From an uncultured Campylobacter sp. (GTDB lineage Bacteria; Campylobacterota; Campylobacteria; Campylobacterales; Campylobacteraceae), in contig NZ_CALHIK010000089.1 in the NCBI RefSeq assembly GCF_938030785.1, forward strand, positions 1-43,211: 43,211 nt of DNA, written 5' to 3'. Below, piece by piece: positions 43,209 through 43,211 of the stretch. A program made the position numbers and the translations under genes. The notes below the pieces were generated by a model that worked only from the letters and a program-made list of their open reading frames with translations, was not told the origin of the DNA and did not search any database. Every line of letters starts with the position of its first letter. Position 1 is the stretch's first letter.

Positions 43209-43211
43209 ATG

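Noticed and set aside
1..43211. tRNA genes, insertion sequences or prophage genes
   Set aside because: I looked in the gaps for TpsiC-loop text, transposase-like frames and terminal repeats and saw none; a small covariance-model search would be the decisive test.

Overview
The window looks like the replication-origin region of a Campylobacter chromosome, from a higher-GC member such as the C. gracilis, C. showae or C. rectus group. The evidence is the block ruvC - dnaA - dnaN - gyrB with DnaA-box-like sequences around dnaA, followed by a degenerate GGDEF/EAL gene, queF, an HD-domain gene and typA. AT-rich words of the form RAATTY (AAATTT, GAATTT, GAATTC) occur at very high density outside genes. 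The species is an inference; I had no database to check it against.

Layout. Positions 1-8.8 kb are accessory and transport genes: two SAM methyltransferases, znuC-znuB without znuA, a DMT-family permease with a huge disordered N-terminus, a DUF4197-like protein, mntP, a WGR-like plus beta-propeller-like protein and a small multi-span membrane protein. Positions 8.9-16.5 kb hold two TonB-dependent receptors (the second broken), a two-helix putative heme protein and a YddA/SbmA-type ABC exporter broken by one base. Positions 16.7-24.5 kb hold a tandem Usp protein, an unannotated decayed SemiSWEET sugar transporter, prfA-rpsT, glmM, lspA, a TM2/SHOCT protein, hemJ and nhaA. Positions 24-34.4 kb are the origin block: a nitrilase/nicotinamidase-like pair, ruvC, dnaA, dnaN, gyrB, the degenerate GGDEF/EAL protein, queF, the HD protein, an SRP (4.5S) RNA gene on the opposite strand and a helical protein. 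Positions 34.4-43.2 kb hold typA, a HAD phosphatase, two tandem amino-acid-binding proteins, an ankyrin-like exported protein, an unusual thiol peroxidase, a TM2 protein and a DUF805 protein.

How the genes work together. Metal handling is a clear theme: znuCB for zinc, mntP for manganese efflux and two TonB receptors for iron or heme. Translation and envelope housekeeping genes (prfA, rpsT, typA, SRP RNA, lspA, glmM) are interleaved with the replication core. The stretch gyrB > GGDEF/EAL > queF > HD is a tightly overlapping, probably translationally coupled operon.

Most notable: (1) several otherwise conserved proteins carry disordered inserts or extensions exactly where the DNA is packed with RAATTY words, the site methylated by CtsM and needed for transformation in C. 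jejuni; (2) three decaying or interrupted transport genes lie within 6 kb (ABC exporter, TonB receptor, SemiSWEET); (3) an SRP RNA gene is recognisable from its GGAA tetraloop hairpin; (4) DnaA boxes flank dnaA on both sides, suggesting a bipartite origin.
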